A stretch of 27,961 nucleotides of DNA. Origin: Oribacterium sp. UBA5894. GTDB taxonomy: Bacteria; Bacillota; Clostridia; Lachnospirales; Lachnospiraceae. The notes beneath the pieces were generated by a model. The model was not told the DNA's origin. It searched no databases and worked only from the letters and a program-made list of their open reading frames with translations. The stretch is taken from assembly GCA_002431355.1 (NCBI GenBank), contig DJEQ01000057.1, positions 7,281-35,241 on the forward strand, given 5' to 3'. The translations under genes and the position numbers were made by a program. This document shows positions 8,075 to 16,271 of this stretch, piece after piece (position 1 is the first letter of the stretch; each line of letters opens with the position of its first letter).

Positions 8075-8839
8075 TCAGATGCTTCTCAGCTTCTGGAGCG
8101 CATTCTCCTTTAAGAACAGCTCATAGTGCTCACCGAAGTAGGCCTCATACAGGTCATTGTCCTTCAGCCGGCTTCCATACTCCGCGAGGAGATTGGAGGC
8201 GCGGTTCAGTGCATTGGCCCCGTCCTTTCCGGCATGCAGCACGAGATAGAACTCGTGACTCTTCGGATCCTTATACAAGGTGTTCGGACCATCATAAAGA
8301 TCGCCCACGGCGACGGCCGCATCCATCACGCGATCCAGGGACTGAAAGCGATAGATGCGGTAAAGATCCGCCTCCGCGCCATGTCCATCTGAGCTGCCCG
8401 TCGTTCCTTCGGCCGTTTCGCCTGCCGTACTTGACTCTCCCTCGAGTGTGTTCGCCTGCTGCGCCTGCCCCTTCATCTCCTGAAGGAGCCCCTGCGCGCC
8501 CTCCAGAATTTCACTTGCAAGCTGGGATATCCAGCCATTCTGGCTTCCTGCGGCGGCCGTAAACTTCGAGAAGCGGGTGTCCAGCTCCTCCGGATCATCC
8601 ACCTTCGAAATCACAAGCTGGATCGACCCGCCCTGAAGAGGAACCGCCTCAATCATCAGCGGTCCATGATCTGCTGTAAAACCGACCTCATTCTGAGCCT
8701 TCTGCATCATCTCCGAGAAGAGGCGCTTTGCCGCCTCCGATCCGTAGGTCATGTCGCGAAGATTAATGTTACGAGAGCTCAGGTCGAGGCTCGTCAATGT
8801 GCATCTGATGGAGTTGTCATCAATTCGTTCAATTTTCAT
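8075..8839 (-). CDS. mecA: MecA-family adaptor protein
   Basis: This is a 254-residue adaptor that in Firmicutes delivers substrates to the ClpC unfoldase, originally described for control of competence regulator degradation. The N-terminal domain (MKIERIDDNSIRCTLTSLDL, about residues 1-90, including FTADHGPLMIEAVPLQGGSI) is the substrate-binding module. A Q/E/G/T-rich linker covers about 110-155. The C-terminal domain (YRIYRFQSLDRVMDAA to EYGSRL and the EHYELF segment) is the ClpC-binding fold. AGGAGG lies just upstream of the start and a consensus promoter is about 50 bp upstream. The length and two-domain layout fit the family. The actual client proteins in this organism are unknown. Confidence 0.9.
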   Translation of the reverse strand: MKIERIDDNSIRCTLTSLDLSSRNINLRDMTYGSEAAKRLFSEMMQKAQNEVGFTADHGPLMIEAVPLQGGSIQLVISKVDDPEELDTRFSKFTAAAGSQNGWISQLASEILEGAQGLLQEMKGQAQQANTLEGESSTAGETAEGTTGSSDGHGAEADLYRIYRFQSLDRVMDAAVAVGDLYDGPNTLYKDPKSHEFYLVLHAGKDGANALNRASNLLAEYGSRLKDNDLYEAYFGEHYELFLKENALQKLRSI

Positions 8840-8889
8840 AATGGCGCCTCCTTACAGCTCCGGGAAAATCCTGGAGTTTATAATTTCAG

Positions 8890-8918
8890 ATAATATACGA
8901 AAGCTGTATAAAATGCAA
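8890..8918 (-). promoter_or_regulatory. Sigma-A-type promoter for mecA
   Basis: On the minus strand TTGCAT (8913-8918), a 17-bp spacer and TATTAT (8890-8895) precede mecA. The transcript start would fall about 40 nucleotides before the mecA start codon. Confidence 0.7.
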
Positions 8919-8960
8919 ATCCCTCTCGGTGATTTTATAAAACTTTCACGTATATTTTTA

Positions 8961-9012
8961 TAAAACCGATGCACGGCCCGTCGCTGCGTAAACAGCCAGA
9001 CGGCAAACCGTG
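8961..9012 (-). terminator. Probable terminator after dnaB
   Basis: Just past the dnaB stop the minus strand forms a GC-rich stem: CACGG pairs with CCGTG, CCGTC with GACGG, and an inner GCTG with CAGC. A modest TTTTAT tract follows a few bases later. The U run is not immediate, so termination efficiency is uncertain. Confidence 0.55.
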
Positions 9013-9022
9013 GCACGTTTTG

Positions 9023-10384
9023 TTATCCATGATTGTCTCGATCGAGGGCGGCATTCACAAATCGTGTATACTCTGCCTGCCATCCGAGGATGACCGTACC
9101 GATCGGGCCGTTACGCTGCTTCGCGATGATGACCTCGGCCTCATGTGGATGCTCGGTGTCCTTATTGTAGTACTCATCACGATACAGGAACATGACAATG
9201 TCGGCATCCTGCTCGATGGCACCGGACTCTCGAAGATCCGACAGCATCGGTCGATGATCCGGGCGCTGCTCCACCGCTCGAGACAGCTGGGAGAGCGCAA
9301 TCACCGGGCACTTCATTTCTCTGGCCACGGCCTTCAGTGAACGGGAGATGTCCGAGATTTCCTGCTGACGGCTCTCACTGCCACGACCGCTTCCCGACAT
9401 GAGCTGGAGATAGTCAATGATGACGAGATCGAGGCCCTTCTCGAGCTTCTGCTTCCGGCACTTCGAGCGCAGCTCGCCGACCGTAATACCCGGCGTATCG
9501 TCGATGGTAATGTTGGCATCGGCGACACGGTCGACGGCATTGATCAACTCGCCCCAGTCCTCATCGGTGAGGGAGCCCTTTCGAAGCTTATCCGCATCCA
9601 CCAGGGATTCCATCGAGAGCATACGATTGACGAGCTGCTCCCGGCTCATCTCAAGTGAGAAGATCATGCACGGCTTCTTCTGCCGTACGCCGACATTGTC
9701 GAGAATATTTAAGACGAAGGCCGTTTTACCCATGGACGGACGGGCCGCCACCAGAATGAGGTCCGAGCGCTGAAGCCCGGCCGTTTTATAGTCGAGCGCC
9801 TTGAAGCCCGTCGGGATGCCTGTGATCTGTCCGCCGTTCTGCGCCGCCTCCTGAATATTCTCGAGCACCTTCATGGCAACGGTCGAGATGTCCTCGCTGT
9901 CGCCGGTGTTTCGGGTCTCCAGGAGCTTGAAAATGCGCTGCTCGGTCTCATTGAGAATCGTGTCTGCCGATTCCGTCCCACTGTAGCACATGTTCGCAAT
10001 GTCTTCATTGGTCCGGATCAGCGTACGAAGGATCGACTTTTCCTTCACGATGGTGCAGTAGGATTTCACATTCGCACTGGTCGGCACGGCCATCACGATA
10101 TCACGAATCACCGCAATGTCATACACCTCGGGCGGAACATTGCTCATCGCCTTCAGCTTTTCCGACAGCGTCACGATGTCGACCGGCTGATCCTTCTGGT
10201 AGAGCTCCGACATCGCTTCAAACATCAGACTGTACTGCTTCTGATAAAAGTCCTCCGGACGGAGCATTTCCGCCGCGGTGGAAACGGCATCCTTATCCCG
10301 GAGCATGGCGCCGATGACACTCTGCTCGGCTTCCTGACTGTGGGGAACGACCCTGGTCAGAATGTTTTCATTATTGTCTGCCAT
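9023..10384 (-). CDS. dnaB: Replicative DNA helicase DnaB
   Basis: This 453-residue protein is the hexameric 5'-3' replicative helicase (DnaC in Bacillus naming), which unwinds the fork and contacts primase. The N-terminal domain starts with the typical PHSQEAEQSVIGAML. The RecA-like motor has Walker A ARPSMGKT (residues about 214-221), Walker B DLVIIDYLQLM and the later ISRSLKAVAREM and LSQLSR segments. The C-terminal RDEYYN and AEVIIAKQRNGP blocks are also standard. The length is normal and no intein or insertion is seen. CAGGAG precedes the start. It is the third gene of the gdpP-rplI-dnaB operon, a conserved Firmicute arrangement. Confidence 0.97.
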   Translation of the reverse strand: MADNNENILTRVVPHSQEAEQSVIGAMLRDKDAVSTAAEMLRPEDFYQKQYSLMFEAMSELYQKDQPVDIVTLSEKLKAMSNVPPEVYDIAVIRDIVMAVPTSANVKSYCTIVKEKSILRTLIRTNEDIANMCYSGTESADTILNETEQRIFKLLETRNTGDSEDISTVAMKVLENIQEAAQNGGQITGIPTGFKALDYKTAGLQRSDLILVAARPSMGKTAFVLNILDNVGVRQKKPCMIFSLEMSREQLVNRMLSMESLVDADKLRKGSLTDEDWGELINAVDRVADANITIDDTPGITVGELRSKCRKQKLEKGLDLVIIDYLQLMSGSGRGSESRQQEISDISRSLKAVAREMKCPVIALSQLSRAVEQRPDHRPMLSDLRESGAIEQDADIVMFLYRDEYYNKDTEHPHEAEVIIAKQRNGPIGTVILGWQAEYTRFVNAALDRDNHG

Positions 10385-10409
10385 ACTACTCCTGTGTCCA
10401 ATGCCTTCC

Positions 10410-10856
10410 TTATGCGCTGATCACGGATACGTGAAGCACCGCAGTTACATCCTTGTGAAGCTTCACGTTCACATTGTAGCCGCCCAGGTTCTTCATCGGA
10501 ACATCCACCGAAAGCTTCTTCTTATCCACCTCGATGCCGGTCTGCTTCTTCAGTGCCTCCTGCACCTCCTTCGTAGAAACCGAACCAAAGGTGCGTCCAT
10601 CCTTGCTGGACTTGATTGGAATCGTCACCTTCACGGCTTCGATCTTCGCCTTCAGGTCCTGTGCCTCCTGCAGCTTCTCCGCCGCGATCTTCGCATCATT
10701 CTGCTTCTGCAGCTTCAGTGTATTCAGATTTTTATTATCCGCGAGAACACCGGTCTTCGACGGAAGAATAAAGTTCCGGCCGTAGCCCTCCGATACCTCC
10801 ACGATTTCACCCTTTTTTCCCAGTGACTTTACATCCTTTAATAAAATAACCTTCAT
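10410..10856 (-). CDS. rplI: 50S ribosomal protein L9
   Basis: This 148-residue protein is bL9, at its usual length. The N-terminal rRNA-binding domain begins MKVILLKDVKSLGKKGE and continues VSEGYGRNFILPS. A long connecting helix rich in K, A, E and L leads to the C-terminal domain with the conserved FGSVSTKEVQEALKK. The start codon overlaps the gdpP stop by one base (TAATG), indicating translational coupling. dnaB follows 25 bp downstream. Unlike rpsF and rpsR a little further along, its arginine codons are mainly CGN. Confidence 0.97.
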   Translation of the reverse strand: MKVILLKDVKSLGKKGEIVEVSEGYGRNFILPSKTGVLADNKNLNTLKLQKQNDAKIAAEKLQEAQDLKAKIEAVKVTIPIKSSKDGRTFGSVSTKEVQEALKKQTGIEVDKKKLSVDVPMKNLGGYNVNVKLHKDVTAVLHVSVISA

Positions 10857-12892
10857 TATGAAGCCTCTCCTTCCTGAATCATTTCATCGATGGCCTGCTT
10901 GATGGTGGCAATGGCCTCCGTCAGACTGCCCTCGCGAAGCTGTGCACCGGCGATCGTGCGATGTCCGCCTCCGCCGAGCTTCTCCATCAGTACCTGCACG
11001 TTCATCTCATCGATGGAACGCGCCGATACGTAAATAATATCATTATACAACGTCAGCACAATGCTGGCCTTGATGCCGCGAATGTTTAAGAGCTCATTGG
11101 CCGCCTGTGCGCAGATGACCGTCGGGCTCTCCAGTCCCTTCGGGCTGATCGTACTGAAGGCATAGGCATCCCGGTAAATTTCTGCGCTCGAGATCGCCGC
11201 CGCCTTCGCCTGATAATCCTTCAGATTCTCACGGAAGACCTTCCGAATCCGCGTGATGTCCGCACCACAGCGGCGAAGATAGGCCGCTGCCTCAAAGGTT
11301 CGTACACCTGTCTGCACGGTGAATTCCTGTGAATCAATGACGATACCGCCATACATGGCATCCGCCTCCGGGCCCTTGACCTTGATGCCATCGCCGATGT
11401 ACTGCATCATCTCGGCAATCATTTCGCATGCACTCGAGGCATAGGGTTCACAGTAGCTGAGCACCGCTCCCTGCACTGTCTCGCTGCTCTGGCGATGATG
11501 GTCGAACACGACAATCGTTTTGCATACCCGGAGCAGCTCCGGCTCATCGATAATGGACGGACGATTGCAGTCCACCACCACAAGCACCGTGCTGTTATCC
11601 ACCAGCTGCAGTGCCTGCGCTCCCGTTACAAACATATCCTCTGGATAATCGGCGCTCTGAAGAAAGCGGTCCTTCAGTGGAAGGATCGGCGCCGTCACCG
11701 TATTTTCCACGATATAGCAGCGCTTTCCAAGCTCCGTCACCATGCGATAAACTCCGACCGAAGCACCGAGGCAGTCGACGTCACTGTTGGCATGGCCCAT
11801 GACGATGACACGGTCCCGGGTTTCGAGAAGCTCCTGGAAGGCCTGTGCCTTCACACGCGCCTTGACACGCGTTGCCTTTTCCTGTGTCTGGGTCTTGCCA
11901 CCGAAGTAGGTCAGGTTTTCATTGGACTTTACGACCGCCTGATCACCACCACGACCGAGCGCCATATCAATGGAGGTATGCGCGTACTCATAATTCTTCT
12001 GATAGGAGTCAGCGCCATAGCCGATACCGATACTCAGCGTGACGGCCATTTCATTGCCAATATTGACATTTTTCACCTCTTCGAGAATCGAGAAGCGATC
12101 CTGCAGCATCCGGCTGAAATACTGCTCCTTCAGGATAAATACGTACTTATCCTTCTCCAGCTTGTAGATCAGTCCATTCACAGAAGAAATGTAGTGACTG
12201 ATCTTACGATCGATCAGTGCCGTCAGAAGTGAGCGGCGCACCTCCTCAATCTGATCCAGAACCTCATCGTAGTTATCGATGTAGACAAGGCCAATGACGA
12301 TGTGCTCATGGTCAAGCTCTACGCGCAGCGCCGTTTCTTCCGTTTCATCACGGAGGTACACGGCAATGGTTTTAAGATCCGGTGCATACAGGGAAGGGGC
12401 ACTGCCATCCTCGGTCGTGACCGGTGTCCGCATCAGATCCACCACATATTTTCGGTTCTGATAATCCGAATGTATTTCCAGGATAATGTCATCCTCTTCC
12501 AGCATTTCCTTATGAATATTCGGAAACATCTGCATGATATTTCGTGCATCTGCGCGATTCTCCGCAATTTCCCGGAAGCTCCGATTCGCCCAGAGGACAT
12601 TGCCCCGCTCATCCACCATGCAGTACGGCATGGGCATCTCATCAAAAATGGCTGTATGTACTTCACTTGCGCCGATGGCATACGCCTGCAGTGCTCCCTG
12701 CAGCTTCGACTGCCGCGTAAAGTACAGCGTCAGTGCAAGCGCCACAGCGATCAGAAGAAACGGGATCAGGACGAGTGCAGCCAGCGGGTCAAGCCACCAG
12801 AACAGAAGGTCTGCCAGCACCATGATGACGATAAAGGCAATCGGCCAGGTAAAATATAGATCGATGACACTTTGTGGTTTTTTCTTCATCAT
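10856..12892 (-). CDS. gdpP: Cyclic-di-AMP phosphodiesterase GdpP (YybT)
   Basis: This 678-residue membrane phosphodiesterase hydrolyses cyclic di-AMP. Two membrane spans lie at about residues 12-58. A PAS-like sensor follows at about 75-170, then a degenerate GGDEF domain (about 195-330, with the family's GRGGDQAVV), then DHH and DHHA1 catalytic domains (about 362-670). Catalytic motifs are GHANSDVDCLG (about 365), VVDCNRP (about 440), FDHHR (about 463) and the C-terminal GGGGHRTIAGAQ. Domain order and length match Bacillus GdpP. GGAG lies five bases before the ATG at 12892 and eight before a second ATG at 12889; either may be used. An ATG at 12916 is less likely. It is the first gene of the gdpP-rplI-dnaB operon. 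Confidence 0.95.
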   Translation of the reverse strand: MMKKKPQSVIDLYFTWPIAFIVIMVLADLLFWWLDPLAALVLIPFLLIAVALALTLYFTRQSKLQGALQAYAIGASEVHTAIFDEMPMPYCMVDERGNVLWANRSFREIAENRADARNIMQMFPNIHKEMLEEDDIILEIHSDYQNRKYVVDLMRTPVTTEDGSAPSLYAPDLKTIAVYLRDETEETALRVELDHEHIVIGLVYIDNYDEVLDQIEEVRRSLLTALIDRKISHYISSVNGLIYKLEKDKYVFILKEQYFSRMLQDRFSILEEVKNVNIGNEMAVTLSIGIGYGADSYQKNYEYAHTSIDMALGRGGDQAVVKSNENLTYFGGKTQTQEKATRVKARVKAQAFQELLETRDRVIVMGHANSDVDCLGASVGVYRMVTELGKRCYIVENTVTAPILPLKDRFLQSADYPEDMFVTGAQALQLVDNSTVLVVVDCNRPSIIDEPELLRVCKTIVVFDHHRQSSETVQGAVLSYCEPYASSACEMIAEMMQYIGDGIKVKGPEADAMYGGIVIDSQEFTVQTGVRTFEAAAYLRRCGADITRIRKVFRENLKDYQAKAAAISSAEIYRDAYAFSTISPKGLESPTVICAQAANELLNIRGIKASIVLTLYNDIIYVSARSIDEMNVQVLMEKLGGGGHRTIAGAQLREGSLTEAIATIKQAIDEMIQEGEAS

Positions 12893-12931
12893 ATGAACTC
12901 CATGAAACGAAGGCATAGCAATTCGGATACG

Positions 12932-12937
12932 ATTATA
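12932..12937 (-). promoter_or_regulatory. Extended -10 promoter for gdpP-rplI-dnaB
   Basis: The minus strand reads TGCTATAAT, an extended -10 (TGnTATAAT). The -35 position falls on the T run of the preceding terminator and is poor, which fits an extended -10 promoter. It lies about 40 bp upstream of gdpP. Confidence 0.65.
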
Positions 12938-12954
12938 GCATAAACAGGTATACG

Positions 12955-12988
12955 AAAAAAGCTGTACCAGGAAAACTCCCGATACAGC
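12955..12988 (-). terminator. Rho-independent terminator of the rpsF-ssb-rpsR operon
   Basis: The minus strand reads GCTGTATCGGGA, loop GTTT, TCCTGGTACAGC, then TTTTTT. This is a 12-bp stem including two G-U pairs with an immediate U run, 27 bp past the rpsR stop. Confidence 0.92.
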
Positions 12989-13014
12989 CTCTATTCTGTT
13001 CCGCTCAGTGGAAA

Positions 13015-13278
13015 TTAATCTACCTGATATGGAAGAAGTGCTACGTGTCTTGCTCTCTTTACAGCAAGAGTGATTGCTCTCTGGTGCTTTGCGCAGGTAC
13101 CAGTGATTCTTCTAGGAAGAATCTTACCTCTCTCAGAGATGTACTTTCTTAATGTAGCAACATCCTTATAATCGATTGGCTTAGCCTTCTCGCTGCAGAA
13201 AACGCAAACCTTACGTCTGCTGCGGAAGCCGCCGGCTCTTCTAGGTCTTGCTGGCTTATCTGACTTCTGAAATGCCAT
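13015..13278 (-). CDS. rpsR: 30S ribosomal protein S18
   Basis: This is bS18, 87 residues from the ATG at 13278, which is preceded by AAGGAGG; in-frame codons further upstream are not plausible starts. The conserved core RRKVCVFC, IDYKDVATLRKYISERGKILPRR and the ITGTCAKHQR segment are all present. Cys25, Cys28, Cys62 and His65 form the CxxC...CxxH set of the zinc-binding (C+) form. It is the last gene of rpsF-ssb-rpsR. It uses AGA arginine codons heavily, unlike most neighbours, consistent with very high expression. Confidence 0.97.
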   Translation of the reverse strand: MAFQKSDKPARPRRAGGFRSRRKVCVFCSEKAKPIDYKDVATLRKYISERGKILPRRITGTCAKHQRAITLAVKRARHVALLPYQVD

Positions 13279-13321
13279 GGTTAATCCTCCTTGTAAAATG
13301 TCACAAGGGCATGTCCTCACC

Positions 13322-13804
13322 TTAGTTGAATGGGAGACCCTCGTCCTCTACCCCATCAGGTATATTCATAAAACCATCGCCGATGGCACCACCGCTCTGC
13401 TGACCGCCCTGTGGCTGTCCATAGCTGCGGTTGGCAGAATAGTTTGCACTGTTTCCTGCCGATGCGCTCTTACTCTCAGCGAACTCCTGATTCTCTACAA
13501 CGACATCCGTGGTATAGACCTTCTGGCCTTCCTTGTTCGTGTAGCTTCCTGTCTGGATTCTTCCCTCCACAACAATACGGGTACCCTGGTGCAGGTACTT
13601 CTCAGCGAACTCTGCAGAACGTCCGAATGCAACGCATCCGATGAAGTCTGCCGTCTGCTGGTCCTGTGCGGCCCCATCCTGTGAGCGACGGATCCGACGA
13701 TCTACCGCAAGCGTGTATCTTGCGATCGCCATCTGATTCTCTCCCTGAGAATAACGGATATCAGGATCTCTGGTTAATCTACCCATGAGGATAACTTTAT
13801 TCAT
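13322..13804 (-). CDS. ssb: Single-stranded DNA-binding protein
   Basis: This 160-residue SSB coats single-stranded DNA in replication, recombination and repair. The OB fold covers about residues 1-108 (MNKVILMGRLTRDPDIRYSQ; later FIGCVAFGRSAEFAEKYL and GTRIVVEGRIQTGSYTNKEG). A flexible G/Q/S/N-rich linker follows (about 109-145). The acidic tip reads EDEGLPFN: the usual terminal Pro-Phe, which docks partner proteins, is followed by one extra Asn. It lies between rpsF and rpsR, the conserved arrangement in Firmicutes. Confidence 0.97.
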   Translation of the reverse strand: MNKVILMGRLTRDPDIRYSQGENQMAIARYTLAVDRRIRRSQDGAAQDQQTADFIGCVAFGRSAEFAEKYLHQGTRIVVEGRIQTGSYTNKEGQKVYTTDVVVENQEFAESKSASAGNSANYSANRSYGQPQGGQQSGGAIGDGFMNIPDGVEDEGLPFN

Positions 13805-13827
13805 TGTTTTTCTCGCTTTCCGCTTGC

Positions 13828-14172
13828 TTATTCAGCTTTCTCTTCTGCAGGAGCAGCTTCCTCAGCTACTGGTGCTTCTGTCTCAGCTTCTGGCTTTACA
13901 ACAAGATATCTGATCACTGGTTCCATAATACGAAGCTGGCTCTCAAGCTCGTTTGGAGTCTCAGAATCACCTGTGAATGGGATGAAATAGTAGAAGCCTT
14001 CCTTCATATGCTGAATCTCATATGCAAGTCTCTTCTTGCCCCACTCCTGGATGTTCTCTCCAACAGCGCCACCGAAACGAGTAATATACTCCTTAATCTT
14101 CTCGATTGCAGCTGCTCTTTCATCATCTTCGAGCTTCGCACTCAGAACAACACATAACTCATATTTGTTCAT
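13828..14172 (-). CDS. rpsF: 30S ribosomal protein S6
   Basis: This is bS6, 114 residues. The fold is recognised from MNKYELCVVLSAKLEDDERAA, ITRFGGAVGENIQEWGKKRLAYEI and GFYYFIPF. The last 20 or so residues are an Ala/Glu-rich acidic extension (residues about 96-114), common in Clostridia S6. GGAGG precedes the start. It opens the rpsF-ssb-rpsR operon and binds S18 in the 30S platform. In several bacteria the S6:S18 complex also binds the rpsF leader. Confidence 0.97.
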   Translation of the reverse strand: MNKYELCVVLSAKLEDDERAAAIEKIKEYITRFGGAVGENIQEWGKKRLAYEIQHMKEGFYYFIPFTGDSETPNELESQLRIMEPVIRYLVVKPEAETEAPVAEEAAPAEEKAE

Positions 14173-14197
14173 CTGCTTTTACCTCCTTTTGGTCTCT

Positions 14198-14243
14198 GGC
14201 TTCCGTACATAGGCGGAAACAAGGAATTTAGTCATACGGTAAT
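14198..14243 (-). promoter_or_regulatory. Structured rpsF leader, possible S6:S18 autoregulatory element
   Basis: In the rpsF 5' leader, CCGTA near the transcript start can pair with TACGG, and a local TTCCG/CGGAA hairpin with loop CCTATGTA is also possible. Known S6:S18-binding leaders carry a conserved CCG in a hairpin context. The match here is suggestive only. Confidence 0.35.
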
Positions 14244-14245
14244 GC

Positions 14246-14274
14246 ATCTTAACAGAAAACAAAGTTGTTTGCAA
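14246..14274 (-). promoter_or_regulatory. Sigma-A-type promoter for rpsF-ssb-rpsR
   Basis: On the minus strand TTGCAA (14269-14274), a 17-bp spacer and TAAGAT (14246-14251) precede a leader of about 70 nucleotides before rpsF. Confidence 0.75.
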
Positions 14275-14310
14275 GCTATTTTAAATGAAATCTGTAACTA
14301 ATTTTTTTCT

Positions 14311-14499
14311 TTATTGAACAGGGGAATCAATGCGCCGGATCATGGCCTCTGCCTTCGCACGCGGCAGCATCAGAAGATGCCCACAGCCTGCACAGCGAAG
14401 CCGGATATCCGCCCCCGTCCGAAGGACGACCCACTCATCCGAACCGCACGGATGCTTCTTCTTCGCATGGATGCGGTCGCCTACATGTAATTCTGTCAT
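14311..14499 (-). CDS. DUF951 family protein
   Basis: This 62-residue protein is a clear DUF951 member, a small family widespread in Firmicutes and often found near rpsF/ssb/parB loci. Characteristic blocks are GDRIHAKKKHPCGSDEW, VLRTGADIRLRCAGCGH and LPRAKAEAMIRRI. The HPCGS cysteine and the CAGC pair suggest metal binding; the role is unknown. It follows the GNAT gene by 40 bp. The ribosome binding site is weak (an AGGAAG lies rather far upstream). About 140 bp separate it from rpsF, and no convincing terminator was found there. Confidence 0.9.
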   Translation of the reverse strand: MTELHVGDRIHAKKKHPCGSDEWVVLRTGADIRLRCAGCGHLLMLPRAKAEAMIRRIDSPVQ

Positions 14500-14539
14500 A
14501 GTTCCGTTTTACTTCCTGATGTTTCATTTCAAAAGTCAC

Positions 14540-15241
14540 TCAGACCTCTTCGGCAATATAGATGCGCTGCTCCTGAAGCCAGCGCATGGCCTGCGTCCGG
14601 TCTGTCCCCTCTGGAAGACCACTGAACCTGAGAAACGCCGACAGTGAAAGGATCCGTGCCATGATGACCGGATGATCCGGAAGATCGTTCGCCGCCGCAT
14701 TCTCCTCCTGCTCCGCCTCCTCCAGGCGCGCCTGTGCCTCTGCCCAACGCTGGACATCGGCATTTTCTTCTATATATACGTCGTAGGTCTTCTGCACGTC
14801 CTGATAATCCAGATTTTTCTTTTCCTGAAAATTGCAGACCGTGTGAAAGTCAAATGGCGTATAGATGGCTTCATCTACCGGAAGCAGGAAGCAGAATGGA
14901 ATATCTTCTTCCTCCATCTGCCGGAAGCTTCGTTCCAGCAGTGTCGCCATACAGCCCTGATGCCGAGCCTCTGGTGCCGTTGCAACCGCATAGATGTAAT
15001 ATACCTTTGCACGTGCACCTGCCCTCGTCCGCATGATGAAGGGATTGAGGTGAACCATGGACACGACCTCTTCGCCCTCTCGCAGATCGAGAATGAGGTT
15101 GTCACGACAGCGGTCCTCATAGTACCAGTCGAGAAAGGCAGGACTGTCCTCGGTGAAAATCCGCTCGTAAAGAGCCCGTGTCTCTGTTTTTTCATCGCGT
15201 GTACTCAGCACGCGCGGGATCCATCTATCCTGCTCATTCAT
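14540..15241 (-). CDS. GNAT-family N-acetyltransferase
   Basis: This protein of about 233 residues has a GNAT acyltransferase core: YYIYAVATAPEARHQGCMATLLERSFRQM (about residues 79-107) contains the beta4 strand and the acetyl-CoA loop (Q/R-x-x-G-x-A variant RHQGCMA). This is followed by FCFLLPVDEAIYTPFDF, typical of the second half of the fold. The C-terminal 90 residues are not assignable. The start is uncertain: ATG at 15241 overlaps the DUF2156 stop by 8 bp, while ATG at 15262 and TTG at 15271 are in-frame alternatives, the TTG having GGAG just upstream. The substrate is unknown. It is translationally coupled to the upstream DUF2156 gene. Confidence 0.8.
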   Translation of the reverse strand: MNEQDRWIPRVLSTRDEKTETRALYERIFTEDSPAFLDWYYEDRCRDNLILDLREGEEVVSMVHLNPFIMRTRAGARAKVYYIYAVATAPEARHQGCMATLLERSFRQMEEEDIPFCFLLPVDEAIYTPFDFHTVCNFQEKKNLDYQDVQKTYDVYIEENADVQRWAEAQARLEEAEQEENAAANDLPDHPVIMARILSLSAFLRFSGLPEGTDRTQAMRWLQEQRIYIAEEV

Positions 15242-16217
15242 ACTGATCGATTTCTGCCTCATAGTGGTCAACCATCTCCTGCTGCCAGCCCTCGAAGTTT
15301 TTCTGAAGAATCATATACTTCCGCGCATAGCCGCAGGGATTATAGCTTTCCTTCGAGCGACGAAGTCCCTCCAGTCCGACATCATCCTCGCGGTTGATGA
15401 GCATGGCCTCCGGGAATTCATGTACGATAAACTGCTGATTAATGATCTGATAAATGCCCGGGATATCTGCATTGCCCTTTTCGACGCTGATGCACGCCAT
15501 GCTTTCCCGTGGATTTAACGCCCCCATGGAAAAGGCTTCCAGCTTCCCATCGATGAAGATTCCACCGATATGGTAATTTGGCAGGGAGAAATCCGACTGC
15601 AGAACCTGATGAATCCCTGCAACCTCAGATTCCAGGGAATCCTCTGCATTCACCTCTTCCTCCGCACGCTTCGCATACCAGCGATCCAGAAACTCCCAGA
15701 TCGTCTGCTTATCCTCTGCATGCAGGGTACGATACTCCCAGCGTCCCTCATACTCGCGGCAGAATTTATTCACAAGGTTCTTTTTCTTGTGAAATTTCTT
15801 CCCCGGCAGGGTACGAAGCTCCTCTCCATCATAAAGGTAATCCTTGAGATCCGTCTCCTCCTTTACAAGAATGTCTGGATTTTCTTCCAGCTTCAGCGCC
15901 TTCACGCCTTCCTCATCTGCCAGATAAATCTTCAGCGGCTTCTTCAGCACCTCATTGAAGTACTGCTGAAGAAGCTCGAAATAGTGCGGTAAGTCCGCCT
16001 CGCTGCAATAGGGCATCGCTGCGAAGTGCTCCTCCCCGTTTTTCATCAGCACCAGTACGGCCTTCTCATCAACTACCGCCGTCTGTATGCCATAGTAATC
16101 ACTCCATAAAAATGTATCCAGCACACCGCTGTCGCAGGTCTTGTTCGGACGCATTGCAAAAAATGGAGCCATATGCGCTGCATCCTTCGGATCTGGCCTG
16201 GTGAAGTGTATATCCAT
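15234..16217 (-). CDS. DUF2156 (phosphatidylglycerol lysyltransferase C-terminal-like) protein
   Basis: This is a 327-residue soluble protein. It resembles the DUF2156 family, the GNAT-like domain found at the C-terminus of lysyl-phosphatidylglycerol synthases such as MprF and as a stand-alone protein in many Firmicutes. Recognisable segments are DTFLWSDYYGIQTAVV, the GKKFHKKKNLVNKF motif (about residues 135-150), and YHIGGIFIDGKLEAFSMGAL and NADIPGIYQIINQQF in the second half. No membrane spans are present, so it is not a full MprF. AGGAGG precedes the ATG at 16217, which is preferred over an upstream start. The following GNAT gene overlaps its end by 8 bp, suggesting two linked acyl- or aminoacyl-transfer activities; that link is inference. 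Confidence 0.8.
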   Translation of the reverse strand: MDIHFTRPDPKDAAHMAPFFAMRPNKTCDSGVLDTFLWSDYYGIQTAVVDEKAVLVLMKNGEEHFAAMPYCSEADLPHYFELLQQYFNEVLKKPLKIYLADEEGVKALKLEENPDILVKEETDLKDYLYDGEELRTLPGKKFHKKKNLVNKFCREYEGRWEYRTLHAEDKQTIWEFLDRWYAKRAEEEVNAEDSLESEVAGIHQVLQSDFSLPNYHIGGIFIDGKLEAFSMGALNPRESMACISVEKGNADIPGIYQIINQQFIVHEFPEAMLINREDDVGLEGLRRSKESYNPCGYARKYMILQKNFEGWQQEMVDHYEAEIDQYE

Positions 16218-16271
16218 AATGCCTCCTGTTTTCTCACAGTAATCGCTTACAGTATATACCACCTGCCAAAA

